Shown: positions 23,790-38,700, counted from the stretch's first letter. The stretch is 64,000 nucleotides of DNA from Schistosoma mansoni (GCF_000237925.1 NC_031497.1:10772512-10836511); one strand, 5' to 3'. Notes: generated from the letters alone by a model not told the origin. Translations and numbers: made by a program.

Positions 23790-26700
23790 GTAAGTTAATT
23801 AGTTTAACTTTAAAAAAAACTTATTGGGTTTTAGCGATCCTGTTATGTTTTCAACAGGACTACTGTTCAAATTTATCCTCTTTTGCTTCACTTTTTTATA
23901 GATCCGATCATCTGGTGGACAAAGTCTAAGTGATTGTCTAACGAATCACATTTCCTATAAGCAGGAGGAATTTGAAAGAGTGCTTTGCAGTAAAGACAAT
24001 AAACCAAGAAAGGTTTTGCTTCTAGGTTCTGGCGGTTTATCAATTGGTCAGGCTGGGGAATTTGACTATTCTGGTAGTCAGGCTCTTAAGGCCCTTCGAG
24101 AAGAAGGTGTTCAAACGTTACTGATCAATTCAAATATTGCAACTGTACAGACGACCGAAGGAATGGCTGACAAGGTAAGACTTTGTGGAATATGTTTTCA
24201 TTCACTTCTTCAAATGTGCTATTAGTTAGTTGCTCACATTCACTCTAGTTCCGATAGTTTTGATTGTTCTTGTCCTAAAGTTTTATCTCTTAGCTTCTGT
24301 GTGAGCAATCTGGTATGTACTCAACATTACTTGTAGATGTGCGGTTGCAAGACGAGTTGCTTTGTTCAAATATTAAGATATCGACCATAATCACTCGTCT
24401 GTTATCTAAAGATATTAATCAGTCGCTACTATGTTTAAAGTCAATTTTTATGCTAAGTCTTATCTCTTATCCTACATGTATTTCATAGGGAAGTTTTTGG
24501 GAGACTTTAAGAGACTTGACACCATGTTCTTGTATATTCATGGAAACCGGAATTATTCATTCACATATATCTCTAATTTTGCAACGGTCTTTCCAGTCAG
24601 TAGTAAAAATAGACGATAATATGTTTTGATCTATTTTCTGACACTCACAAACAGAGAAATCAATTCATAAGCAATTGGAAAAAGATATTATCAAGAAAGT
24701 GTTGTGTTATGTTTTCCAAAAGCAGTTTTCGGTTTGTCGCTACTTATCAGTTATAGGAATGTTGATGGTGAGCAGTAGGAATCTCATCATATTACGTCTT
24801 TTCGTCGCCGATTTCAATTTTTCTTAATTATAATTGGATAAAAGTATAACATGTTTTTCATTGCCTTGAACCCTTACAGATATTTTTACTTCCAATCACA
24901 CCAGATTCTGTTGCCCGCGTGATAAAAGCAGAGCGCCCAGATGGTCTTCTAATAGCTTTCGGTGGTCAGACTAGTTTGTCATGTGGTCTCGCTTTGACAA
25001 AAGTTGGGTCAAGTTCTTTAATTCCGGATCTTAAAGGTGAAGATTCAAAGAAATCAAATGTGTTAGATTTATATAATTGTCGGATTTTGGGTACTTCCAT
25101 ATCTGCCGTTGAAATAACAGAAGATAGAGAACTATTTGCAACAGCCATGCGATCTATGGGAGAAAAAGTTGCTCCAGCAAATGCAGCGACCTCTGTGCAG
25201 GTGTGTCAGTGTTTTGATGTTCATTTTAGTTTGAATCATTATTTTTGAGTAAGATAAACACCAAAACATATGCTTCATTTATTAGTTAACAAGGACTGAC
25301 TATCATCTATAATATTTGTAGGATGCGGTCAAAGTTGCAAATGATCTTGGTTATCCTGTGCTTGTACGTGCAGCCTTCGCATTAGGAGGAATGGGGTCAG
25401 GGTTTGCTGAAAACGCTACTGAACTAGAACGACTGGCTGGTAAAGCCTTAGCTCAGACGACTCAAATTTTCATCGACAAATCTTTAAAGGGATGGAAAGA
25501 AGTTGAGTATGAGGTTAGTTTTTACTAAAATATTATTAATCATCCTGAAATATCAGTGAAATTATACTGAGTTACATCCGTTCCTATTGTATGGTATTCT
25601 AACCAACATTTTTTATTTAGGTTATACGTGATGCTTATGACAACTGTATTACAGTCTGTAACATGGAAAATGTCGATCCTGTAGGCATTCACACCGGGGA
25701 ATCTATTGTTGTATCACCAAGTCAAACACTCTCGAATGTTGAGTATTATATGTTACGGTCAGTTGCAATTAAAGTAAGCAAACCTTTTTTATTAGTCCTT
25801 AACCCAATATGCTAATATACTTTATCATAGCTTAATTAATATTCCTTGTCGCTTGTTTTTAATGGATTATTATTAGTTCACATATCTCTTATTTGTAGCA
25901 ACCAATAATATCATTTATGTGATTTGCCTGCACATATTTTGATTCTCAATTTTAGGTCGCTCGTCATTTGCGGATTGTTGGTGAATGCAATATCCAGTTT
26001 GCGTTAGACCCACATTCTTTGAACTATTACATCATTGAAGTAAATGCCCGACTGTCTAGAAGCTCTGCACTCGCTAGTAAAGCCACTGGTTATCCTATAG
26101 CCTATATAGCTGCCAAACTTAGCTTGGGTAAGAGTCTCCCGGAACTTACAAATAGTGTAACTGGTGGTCTCACCACAGCATGTTTCGAACCTAGTTTAGA
26201 TTACTGTGTTGTGAAAGTTCCACGCTGGGATTTAGCGAAGTTTTCTAGAGTAAGTTCAATCTTTATCTTCGTGACTGTTGTTTATTCGTAACAAACAAAT
26301 AATTTTTTTCATTCTTATTTCTGAGTAATCATTATTTTAGCTTCTGTTTGCCAAGCTTTTCGATATTTCGATTTCCTGAACACTTTGATTCTAAATTATT
26401 TAACTTTGAATGAAAACAACCTTCACTTATCAATAAATGACATTAGCAGTCTTCATAAAAAGGTATAACACAATCTGTTAATTTAAATCTAAAAATAGTT
26501 GTTAAGTTGAAAAAAGTTTTTTTTTGTACTTGAACATTTGGGATAAAAATCATACATTTTCTATAGACGTCTCATCTGTATAATGAGTAGGTAAAAAGCC
26601 ATTTGGAAATGTACGAAAACGTTTTAAACACATTATGCTGCGAGTGATGTAACGGATCACTGAATAAGTGTTTAGCGATCATTTCGTTTAATGAGTAGTT

Positions 26701-29700
26701 TGAAATTATGTACTGTCTTTATACCCTGTTTTTTGGATAAGCTTAAACTTCTATCTTTTGTTAGCGGGCAGGAAAGAAAATAATAGGGAGTGATCTCGTT
26801 CATTATCATTGATTTCACACTTAGAAATTATCAACTTGGCGCACAGACTTGTCAATCCCCTTTGTCTGATAAATTCTATCATACACTTGCTGAAAATATT
26901 AAATATATATAAACCCAATGATTAGTTCAGCGTATGGCTTCTTGTTTCTCTGTACTACCTCTCATCACTAACTTATGCTCTGGTACGGCCAGGGTGAGAA
27001 GATTCCACTCTCTCTCTCTCTCTCTCGAAATGCTCTCACATGGCCATGTATATACAACCACTGTCAGAGAAGTCCTACTCACTGCCTTCTCGCAAACGGG
27101 GTGTTGTTTACGAAATTGAGAGGACGGAAAGCGAATGTCCGGTGCTTTAGCCGGGTTGGTGGGTACGGAGGATCCACCTAGGGGAGTTGGAAAACCCTGA
27201 TTCCAAACCAATGGTGCACATTAGCTTCACTATCCTAGAGAAACAAATGGAGTATGAACCTATTGTTGGTCACCAGCTACCATGGGACTGCATCTCTTAA
27301 CGTTGCTCCATTCTATGTGGATTAGACCTTTAAGTGGAAGGCTCCGGGTGTGGCCCTCTAAGAAGGCTACCTGCTTCGGTTTTGGAGCCCGGACAGTATC
27401 CCGGCCCTCACACAAATCAAATGAAATGACAATTAATACTGGATATACTATTTTCGCTTCAATTAAAATTCAGACAACTCACATTCATTTTTATTTTTAT
27501 GTACTACGTCACTTATCTACTCTTTTCTATTCTCACTTTGCGTATTATTATTTTTCAACTTATACCACAGTTCTCCTATGCTGGAGACCTTGTCCCATCC
27601 AGACGATCTTGAGTCACTGACTGGTCAAAAGTTGAACGCTACCACCTACTAAGAATACTGAAACAGTCTTTCTGAAACCATGTACACCATTCAAACAGGC
27701 TTCCTTCAACGCTCGTATACTAATGCAAGTCGGACAACAGATATAGTTGGCTATGTCTTTAGAAAGTCTTAATATCGATATCTGTTTTCTATCCGAGACC
27801 CGTATTCAAGACTCTAGTGAAGTACTACAAATTCGCTCTCCATCTGTCGCTTTGAAAAGCTTGTTTCACGTGCGTTTATCCGGGAACCCTGTGGCATCTT
27901 CGTTTGGTTTTACTGGCGTTGGTGTCGTACTAAGCTCTAGAGCTGGGGCAGCACTGACCGATTTGATCCCCATTAACAGTCGGTTATGTGTTGTCAGATT
28001 AGAAAGTTCTGTCAAAGTGAAAAGAAATCGGTGTGAGAAACGATGTCTTTTCGTCATCTCCGCCTATGCTCCGACAGATTTAAGCTCGGATGCGATCAAG
28101 GACGAGTTTTACTACCAGTTAACAGTTCCTCAACAGAAAGTGCGTTCGACAGATATTGTAGTACTAGCCCGAAACTTGAATGATCATGTCGGGCGTCTAG
28201 TCACAGAAGAGAATCCTTTAGGTGGTCGATGGCGACTTGCTGGTCGCAGGCCAGATAACGGTGACCGTCTACTGCAACTTTGCGCAGACTACAACCTGTT
28301 TCTGGCTAGCAATAACTACCGGTATAGTCATCACCGATATGCCACCTGGCACCCTCCTTCATTTTAAGCCTGCACTCAGATTGGTCACATGGAGATCAGC
28401 TACCACTAGCGTGGTTGTGTACAGGACTGCCTCCCCCTTTGGAGTACCTATCTGGACCCTGATCACGCTCTTGTTTGCGCTAATTTTACCTAACAAGTCT
28501 ATCGTCGTAAACGGATCGATGTCAGTAAATGTGTTGCAGCTTCTGATGCAACTAAATATTAAGCCAAGCTAGGTTCAAGGTTAACTACCCTCCTGCCGAA
28601 AAGTATAGATGAACATTAGTTACAATCGCATGACGCATCAGTGGAAGCAGTTTTGCTCTATGCTTGTGGCCTCTCTGAGTTGAGGATGATAGGTGACTCT
28701 CTGTTGTTGATCATCGTTTTCTCCGAAAGATTACTGACATCTGGTGGCAACACCATGTTAGTGATGCAGAGGTTCGGCATTGTGTGTTCGGGCACAGCAG
28801 CGATAATTCAATTCGTGTTACTATCTTAAAACATCGACTTCGGTGGCTTGGACGTGTCCTACGAATATTATCCCAGAGAATTCCACATCATGGGTTATTT
28901 TCCGACGCTGGGACTGGTTGGGAAAAGTGGAGAGATGGTCGTTGCATGATGTGGTATCGTGGTAAGAAATAAAACTGTACAGGTCTCGCTTCTGTTGTGC
29001 CTTCACAACTCCCTGGTTGGAGTCCTAGAGATGGTGCGGCGCAGTGGCTTGAGGCATCGTTATCAGACATATCCATTCCTAGAAGCTAGTGGCGATCCCG
29101 CTGTAACTTTATTTTACTTTCTTCATAAAAATTGGACGTAACTTCTTTAACTGGAAGAATTCTTTCTTAATTGAAAGCGTGAGTCAATTGAAGCTAGATC
29201 ACCATGAAAAACCTGTAAGCACTGGACGACCGTTTCGTCCTATTATGGGACTCTTCGGCAGTGCACATCCACGATCCCGCCTCTCAAGATTCAAACCCAG
29301 GATATATCAGTCTCGCGCCAGAGCACTTAACCGATAGACCACTGAGCCGGCATTCAACGGTGTTAATGTCTAACTTCAACTGATCCACGAAGTTGAGCAA
29401 CCGTTCACCAATTATCTTCAGTGAGTTTCTATCTCACAACAGACCTGGTTTGAACTCCAGTGGTCACTGCTTCTCACTAGAACTCCTGGATTTACCTCTC
29501 GAAGTCAGTCACTAGCGAGCATGTGATTATTATTATTATTATCAGAATGGGTTTTGTGGAGATTTAGTATTTTCATAGTTGAAAGCGTGAGTCATGGGTG
29601 CGCACTGCTGAGGAGTTCCATAATAGGACGAAACGGCCGTCCAGTGCTTCCAGGTTTTCCATGGTGGTCTAGCTTCAATTGACTCACGCTTTCAAATATG

Positions 29701-32700
29701 ATAATACTAAATCTCCACAAAACCCCTTCTGATAAGAATTCTTTCTGTTTGTACCTTTGCTAACCGAACTGCTTTTCTCACTATTATTACTTCACTATCA
29801 TACACTAGTTTCTGTTTGTTATTGTTCTCCTTTTTCTTATATGCACTTTACATTCTTTTTCTCCACATTCCCGTTGTGATTGTGTGGCGCATATGTATCT
29901 GGTGCCCCTTTGTACCAATATTTATGAATAATATATAAGAACTCGTCTAAATTAGAGCGAATAGTTTCATAGTATTTGAGCGACGAGTTGATGTAATACA
30001 TTAAATAGGAATAATATATTTGTAAAATCTCAACGAATGAATTTGTAGGAAATCCAACGTTTCCTTGTAGAAGCTTGGACCAGATTGCCAGGCGAAACGT
30101 TGGATTTACTACAAATTAATTCGCTGAGATTTTACAAATATATTATTCCTATTTAATATTTATGAGTTCAAATAAACAAATAAAATAAATAACTTATAAT
30201 CGCTTTCAGAATATTGTTTTGTATTATGTTTTTTGATGGTAACTCAATGACTTGAAGTGTTTAATATGACTAATAACATTAATAATGGTTACACAAATAA
30301 AACAAGTTCGATAAATTCGTAGTAGTGAGAATAAACATTTTATTGCTCGAAGTTTAATTTTTATGCGATAATTGAATATAATGGGATAGAGGGGATCAGT
30401 GAATAAACAAATGTATTTGAATAAGGGTCTATTCTTAAAACGTCTCACAAGTGTTAATTTGCTGATGTTTCTTACTATTCATAAGTACATCTGAGAAAAA
30501 TACTAGCAGCTGTGTTGAACTGAGTAGTTGTTAGGAATGTATAGACGAATTTTCACAATGAGCATGTTTTAAAAATCTATTTCAAGGTGAGCCGTAAAAT
30601 TGGCAGCTCCATGAAAAGCGTTGGTGAAGTAATGGCAATAGCACGCTGTTTTGAAGAGGCTTTACAAAAATCTCTTAGGATGACGAACGAAAGCGTCTCT
30701 GGATTTGATGGCTCACTCGAAGCTCCTGATGAAAATGATTTATCTGATCCTACGGATATACGAATCTACAAATTGTCTGCAGCACTACGATCTGGCTGGT
30801 CAGTTGAACATCTTCACGCACTTACTTCAATAGATCCATGGTTTCTATATCGCATGCGCTCCATTGTTAATTGTGCAAAAGAGTTGGAATCGGTAAGATT
30901 AATGTCATTTAGTTGTTGATATTTAATAATCTTCCGGTGCAATAAATGTTTATGTTAAACATAGAGAATAGCACTGAAACAATTGACATTTTCGCACAGC
31001 TTTTTGCCTCACTATGAGTTTATGTAGCGTCACTCAAATAAAACCAGTTGTTTGTATCGACTGTCTAAAAAGATTGAAATTACTATAAGTTATCCCTTGG
31101 TGGTTTATTAAATTATACATTCTTGTTCTCTTCAGTCAGTGCAACATTACTTGTGAGATTACTATCATTTTTAATAATACATATACATCAGTAGTGGAGG
31201 AAGTTTTTAACCCATAATAAAACGGATTTAATACTTATGAATCCATCACATCTAGTGGTTCAAAGTTCAAAATTATACTTAAACACTCAGATAAAATCAA
31301 TCAATTGTTATTCTGTTTTCTGACGTATCTAACTTTTCGGTAATATATTGGATTCACCATATGTATTATGATTTATTTTAGCTGTAAGTATACATTTTCT
31401 AGGTATGTACAATAACTTATTGGTTCATCTATCACGTTTACATAAAGCTTTTCGTCTTTGCATGGCAACACAGTACATTTGATTTGGTAATGAAGATATG
31501 TAAACAATAACTTCGTGAATGCTCAAATAAGTTGGGGTTGTGCAGTACTATTTTTTATGTTTGTATAGTCATTTAATTGTAACATCCGAACTCAGTAAAA
31601 CATATGCATAAAATAAACTGTCTGTCGAACTTTATGATACTAGTTTTGTTTTTCATTTTTTGTGACAAAATTAGATCACTGTGAATCAAGTTAAAATATA
31701 AGTTTTTATCGAACTTTTAGGAAATCGACATACTCTTAAATTTGGGATAACCCTACCATCCTATTACTTTATAAACCATAAAAGTAACAGATATTTCAAC
31801 ACTGTAAGATGTTAAATTATGCTCAATGTAACAGAAATCTTGAAGGTTAAGTTGAAATAATAATTATTTGCTTTTTTACCAACAGTTTAAATAAACCTGT
31901 CTTGTATTTGACTTGCGATTCCCATAACCTTTTAACTTTTAGCTATATGAAGGCGCTCTCGCAAATGCTATGAAGTTATTGGAGTGTATACCAACAACCG
32001 TTCCAGACAACAGCTCCTTTTATACTTTAGTGCGACATGCTGAAAAAGTGATGATCGCTAAAAGACTCGGTTTCAGTGATGTTCAGTTAGCTCGTGCTTT
32101 ACGTTCGACTCCAGTCATGGTTCGCTGGTTTCGTAAACACCTTAACTTAAACCCACTGATCCGTTTAGTCGACACTGTGGCAGGAGAATGGCCTGCAACT
32201 ACAAATTATCTTTACACAACGTATGCAGATATTCCATTAGGCAATATTCAACATCTACTCAGATCTTTCCATGACTGTCAAACGGAAACTTTAGTACCAC
32301 AGGAAATGATAGATTTACTATTAAAGTGCATGACTGTGACCAAAATTCATGATGTCTTACCTGAGCAAAAATGTAAGTTTATATCACTTATTCCTTAGTC
32401 GATTTTTATCTGTTGAAAACTCTATTCTAATGACGTTCATTGTGTGTAATGATTTATTATATTTAATAGATAAAAATATAGAACTAATAATAAGAGTGTT
32501 TTCTTTGCTTGCAGACCGTCTACATTTTAGCTCCTTTCTAAAGCTTTCCAGCATTATTTATTTTCAAATAATAGTAGATAGTTTTAGCAATTCCAACATG
32601 ACGTAGGATGTTTTCATATTATTACTAAGCGTGTTTAGAGCATTTCCCCGCCAGTCATTTATAAACACCTAAATATTACACCTATATGTTTTTAAAAGAT

Positions 32701-35700
32701 GTGCCACGTGGATGTTCAAAGTTTGATATCTTTCACTGTTACTCCTGGTGAATCACAGGCTGCTCACCAGAATCCTCCAACTGATTCCGTCTTGGGCTCT
32801 CCTTACGAGTTGTAACCAATCACTTTTCATTCCTTTGGTATCTGGCTCCGATTCTCCATCGGTTTCCTTTGTTTTTCACCTTCAGAATTCCAAGTTGGAG
32901 CTTGCCTCATGATGCAGTTTGATGATTTCCTCAATGTATGTCTTATCCACTTCTAGCGTCTTTTGCTAATTTCCTCTTCGACTGGAAGTTGGTTTGTTCC
33001 CTGGTATCGTAGGTTGTTTCTGATGGTATCCGGCCAACGGATCGGGAGTATCTCGCGTAGACAACTCTTTACAAATAAATGTACCTCTATGATGAAAGTT
33101 GTGGTGATTCTCCAACTTACAGTTGTGTACAATAAAACTGTCTTGACGTTTGTATCGAAGATTCTTTGATTTCGGCTGACAGTTGTTTTGAGTCTCATGA
33201 TCGATCTGGTCCTCTGTAATGTGATCCGTTGAGACCCATATCGCTTCACTTACGCGTTTGTGGGGGAACATAGTGTCACCTATAACCATTTTGTTGGCGA
33301 CACATGAATATGAAAATCTCTTTCCATTCTCGTTCCTTTCTCTCAGTCAGTCCATATCGTCACATGATATCTTCATATCCGATGTTGTCCATTCCTACTG
33401 TGGCGTTTAGGTCTCCCATTGGGATGACCAGGTCCTTTCCTGGACACCTGTCTACGATCGACTGCAGCCTCTCATAAAACCGATCTCCATCGTCGTCGTT
33501 GATTTTATCGATAGCCGCATAACAGTGGAAAACATTCATTGTGATTCCAACCTTCATTTTGAAAAATGTTTTAATGATTCTGGGCCAATGAAATTCTCAT
33601 CCTATGAGTGCTTTTTTAGAAAGTGGCAGTGCAACTCCTTGTGTGTGCGAAGCACTTTCTTCTTTGTGACCAGAGTACAACAGCATCTCTCCCGAATCTA
33701 GTCTTTTCTGTCTGACTTGTGTTCAATGGCTTTTACTTATTTCGAGCGCCACCGAGTTGTATCTTCTCATTTTCGCAGTGATTTTACTGGTCTTGCAGGT
33801 CTCCCATATTGTCCGAACATTCCATGTATCTTTGTTAATTGTTGCTTTGGTTATTAGAAGGGACATCAGCCTCGTGGCTTTCTAAGAATCTCGCCCTTCA
33901 CCGTCAGGTGCCATAACTCTTCTAAATGAATATCCTTCAACTTCCAGGGCAGAGTTTGAATTGTTTGAGTGATGTTATCTGGTTGCCGTTTTGTTGGCAA
34001 AGTCGTTTTCTACGGAGTGGGGTTGCTGACCTCATGTCCAACTCTGCTCCTTTACCCTGGTTTGGGGCCGGCAGTAACCCTGGAATGGCTACAGGCGGAG
34101 TTAAATTTTCATATAGGACACTTCAATAAGGGTCATGTCACTACAATACCACTAGATCATATCTCTAAGTGAATCTGATAAAAATCCCACAAACATAACG
34201 TCAGTCAAATTTTGTATTTGCTCATTGTTCTTGAAGAGTATTGCTGGGTTTGTGTGCCTTAGTGTAAAACATAGGTGTAGAGAAAGACAGTATAACCAAG
34301 ACAAGGACGTATTTTTGGGTGTATATTTGTACAGTCGAATGAATTCCGAGACATTCAGTACTAAAAGTTCCTATTACAGTTAACTCTAACAGGCAAAATA
34401 GAAGTGATAGACAAATAAATGCTTGAAGACGGCAAACATGTAAGTCTACTCAACGTGCATGTTCACTACCTAGTCACTAGAGCTGCACAGACATTCACTT
34501 GCATCTTGAGCAAAATGATGTAAAATAAACAAACTCGTAGTTAATAGACTTTTAGGTGGAAGACAAATGTTTGTGAAGAGGACCTTAGTCAGATAGAGAA
34601 TGATTGAAAGTTACCAATTAGAAATTTGACAATTTTATCACTTATATATGAACTGTCCTTCCACTGTTTTAATTTTGCTTTAAAGCAAGCATTATGGTTC
34701 TTGGCTCTGGAGTTTATCGTATTGGCTCTAGTGTTGAATTCGACTGGTGCGCTGTCGGTTGTGTCAAGGAACTTCGACGCTTAGGATGGAAAACAGTTAT
34801 CATCAACTGTAATCCCGAAACTGTATCAACTGATTTTGATATGTGTGACCGACTCTATTTTGATGAACTATCTCTTGAACGTGTTCTAGATATATATGAG
34901 TAAGTCCCATATACTACAACCATTTTAAGTAACTTGACGTTTTATTCCACAGAAAATATACGCTTCTGAAAAAAGAGGTTTTTCAAGGAGTCTTGTAATT
35001 ACTTAAGTGACTCGAATGAAACTCTGTATCTTAATTAAAAATTACCTTACTAATTCGTTGCTATTTCACTGATTAAACAACTTAACGGTCCTAACGACGT
35101 GTTAATTCGTTTAGTAAGGTATTTTTGACAAGAAACAAGTGCTATGTAGTACTTTCAGATCTATATTTTTGGTGGCACTTTTAGTTATCTGATGTCCTTA
35201 GAAGTGTAATATATATCGTAGTGTGCAGCTTGATCAGATGGCTGCAAATGCCCTTGAGGTAAGTCTCCTGGTGAGATGCAACAGGCTTTCAGCTTGATGA
35301 ACCCCCAATCACTTCAATACAATCAGGTTGAATATGCTATTAAAATATTATTTCAATATGCTTTTGGATGTCACTCGTTTTATACTCACTGAGTTGATGA
35401 AATGGGATTTACTATTCAGTGTAAACAAAACGATATCGGAAACCATGTTAAATGTGATGTGTTGCAGCTGGTGTTTCTTTATTGTTTCTTTCTCCTTAGT
35501 ACAACTCAGTAAATTTACAAATTCGTTTATTAGGCTTTGAGCCACAAGTTTTGTCTCAAGGTCTAGCAATATGAGTCATTCGCCCGAACTGAAGTCGCTT
35601 AAGTTGGATTAGATCTTGTGACCCATGCTTAATAGCCGGATGATTTTACCATGTGACTACCACTATCAAACATTGCTGATCTTTTTAAGTGATCTGGGTG

Positions 35701-38700
35701 GGTGATCTTTGGAAAAATTTATCTATAATAGGTTCAGACGATGTTCAACGTTCACCAAGTAGATTTCTGATCTCGACCCATTGACCTACAAAAAAACTGC
35801 TGTTACTACAGTTATATAATGGGCCATCACTTAGATGTAATAAATTTTGATTGAGAGTTTTTGATGTGAATAACGCTTTGATTTTTTTGTTAATTCATCC
35901 CTTACATGTCATCACTTTTGTACAAAAAATTTTTATGCCCGAGATTTAACTTGATTTTGATATTGAAGTACTTCCTAGGAGATCATTTAACTATGTTTTG
36001 TGTGTCAACCTTAATTCCTAAACATAATTACAGATTCGAATCACCCATAGGTGTTATCGTTAGCATGGGTGGCCAAACACCAAATAATATCGCTATGCCA
36101 ATGCATCGTTTAGGTGTACCTATTCTCGGCACAAGTGCTGAGTCCATTGACAATGCTGAAAATCGTTTCAAGTTTTCACGTTTGTTAGACTGTATCGGGT
36201 TGTCACAGCCTAGATGGAAAGAACTCACTGATATTGATTCAGCCAAGGCCTTCTGTGAAGAAGTAAGCAAGGTTTCTCTATTTTATGATATTTTATTTTG
36301 CTCATAATTTTGTTATCTCCAACAGTATGACGTAATTCCTATCATGGATACTAAATCCATAGCTACTCTTTAAAAAGCGCTTTCCAGATGGGTAAACATT
36401 ATTCTAAAAAATCGGCTTTACTCCTTTTTAAATTTGATCACGTAGATTTTGAACTCGGCATCTATTTATTTGAGTTGTAATCAGTCCCAAATCTTATTCT
36501 TTGTTATTGCTTAATAAATAATTCAATCAGTAATAGGTAGTAGCCGTTTTACAGTAGATGCTTGTTTAAACTCAGCCATTAACTCTTATAAAGCTTAAAT
36601 GGATATAGAGCCATGTTATCACACTTTACTTCTGCACCATTGCCTGTAAATTCGTGATTCAAAGCTATGGATACAAAATCAAAGATCTTAAAACAGTAAA
36701 CGCATGTAGATGGAATAGACGGTTTGCATAAAACACGCTTTTGAACTGAGTAGAGTGTTTAGAGTGACGTACAAACTTAGATAATTTATTATCATCATTG
36801 AAATAGTTGGAAGGAAATTTATCTGTATCGAGAAGAAGTTGGCACTCGTTGTTTTTCAAACATTGGGATAAATAATTATTTTTAAAAACACATCCATGAC
36901 ATTAAAATAGTATGATTTAAAACAAAGTACCTGATGATTTCAGCTATAAGGATAGAAATTGGTATAATATTTTAAGGAATTGTATCCCCACTGAGTAGAA
37001 ACTTTTCATTGTCTAGAATGGTGAATTCATCCGTCCAACCAGTCCAAACAATCAATAGAGGACATTCGTAAGTTACGAGTAGTTGACAATATATACTCAT
37101 GAAGTGTTAATCTCCCATGTTGGGACGGCTGAGTGAGCAATATTAAGATTAAATCCAGGGTAATTCCGTTTAAAAGATTATGAATCTCCATCAACTGAAG
37201 TGGTTGGTCATGTATTACATATACCCATAAGCCACCTACATCGACGCGCAATGATTACCAGTGTATGAGTAGGTTGCAAGAAAGTTAAGGACAGCTAAGC
37301 CAAGACGTCGCATCAGTCCATAAAATGATTAACTATTGGAGAAATCCATTTTTGTAGATTCGTACTAACTCCATGTGATCAGTGTGATAATTCCAACCAG
37401 TGGTTGGAAACTTTGGATGATGCGGCTAAAAATCAGTGGTAATTGCACAGAAGGATTCATTCTTAGCCCTTAATTCGGTACTACGCTTCAAAATTATTTT
37501 GTGCTTCTGATTCTACAAGTTTGTTTATTCTTCTCCAACCAAATTCCTTTTGCTTAATATTCTTTGTACTATCACTGCTACTACTACTTCTAATACTCTA
37601 GTATTCATCTTAATAGTCTCATTTCACTGTGCTGATTTGGTATTTTAATTTGATCCTATGCACATACGTGAGGTCCTATGTTTGTCATGACTTACCGATT
37701 GATGAGTCCGTTGGAGGTAACTGATTTCACCTCTCCCAGAATGGACTTGAAGTTGGATTACAAATCAACTTGGCAACATGTTCACTAAACTGATTGATTT
37801 AAGACATGAAAATAACATCGGTGAATTGATGACAATAAAAAAATCTTATTATTAATACTACTAGTTATCATGTCCTGTTTTTCAGAAGTTTTTGTTCTAT
37901 TTTCATTTACAGGTCGGTTACCCGTGTCTCGTTCGACCAAGCTACGTGTTATCTGGTGCTGCTATGAATGTTGCAAACGATCATGATCAATTAATTACAT
38001 TCCTGACTGCCGCAAAAAATATTAGTCCAGAACACCCAGTTGTTATAAGTCAATTTATTTTGGATGCCAAAGAAATAGATGTTGATGCTGTTGCACAATC
38101 TGGTCGTCTAGTTGCAATGGCTGTCTCTGAACATGTTGAGAATGCTGGTGTTCATTCAGGTGATGCAACACTTGTCACACCCCCTCAAGACCTCAACGAA
38201 GAAACTCTGAAACTTATCAAAGAACTAGTTCGAGCTTTGGCAGATGAACTCGAAGTATCGGGTCCATTCAACCTACAACTTCTTGCTAAAGACAATCGTC
38301 TTCTAATCATAGAAGCAAACTTAAGAGTCTCCCGTTCTTTTCCATTTGTATCTAAAACACTTAAGTATGATTTCATAGCAGCTGCTACACGAGCCATTCT
38401 TGGTGCAGCACGTGATTCCATTCATCCCCCATTTGATACGCCTAATTCAAAGCTGGAAAAATTGTCCCTATCCAAGTCCTTTCTTGAGCCATCTGTCAAC
38501 ATTTTGGAGAACACTATAGGATATGTTGGTGTAAAGGTATGCTTCTATGATTAACGTCATTTTGTGTCGCATATTTTGCGTTTTATTGAGAACTAAAGTC
38601 TGTACTTACTATTACTATCGTTATTCTGTCTTCGGTAACCGTTTTGAAAAATAATTATAGCAAATGTAAATAGAAGCATATTTTTAGTCCTGTATTTTGT

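Larger units (their letters stand above)
29168..29733. mobile_element. Foldback retroposon with outward-facing hammerhead ribozymes at both ends
   Basis: This 566-bp insertion splits the 3' region of the RTE LINE. The left arm (ttgaaagcgtgagtcaattg, then aagctagatcaccatg, from 29171) and the right arm (catggtggtctagc, ttcaattgactcacgc, tttcaa, to about 29695) are inverted copies, and each carries a hammerhead: left on the - strand, right on the + strand. A tRNA-like core with Pol III box-like words lies on the - strand at 29288-29341. A second inverted pair (29548-29595 with 29678-29730) brackets the right hammerhead. The perfect 13-bp target-site duplication shows that the whole inverted structure arrived at once. 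Confidence 0.8.
32778..38067 (+). repeat. Segmental duplication, copy B (within CAD)
   Basis: This is the source locus of the block also found at 14271-19560. It runs from CAD intron 12 to base 155 of exon 15, and the gene reads on normally across both borders, which identifies this as the original location. Confidence 0.95.

Noticed and set aside
26927-27211. Open frames at 26.9-27.6 kb and 41.5-42.1 kb as genes
   Set aside because: They lie in the 5' untranslated part of RTE elements and read through a CT/GA microsatellite.
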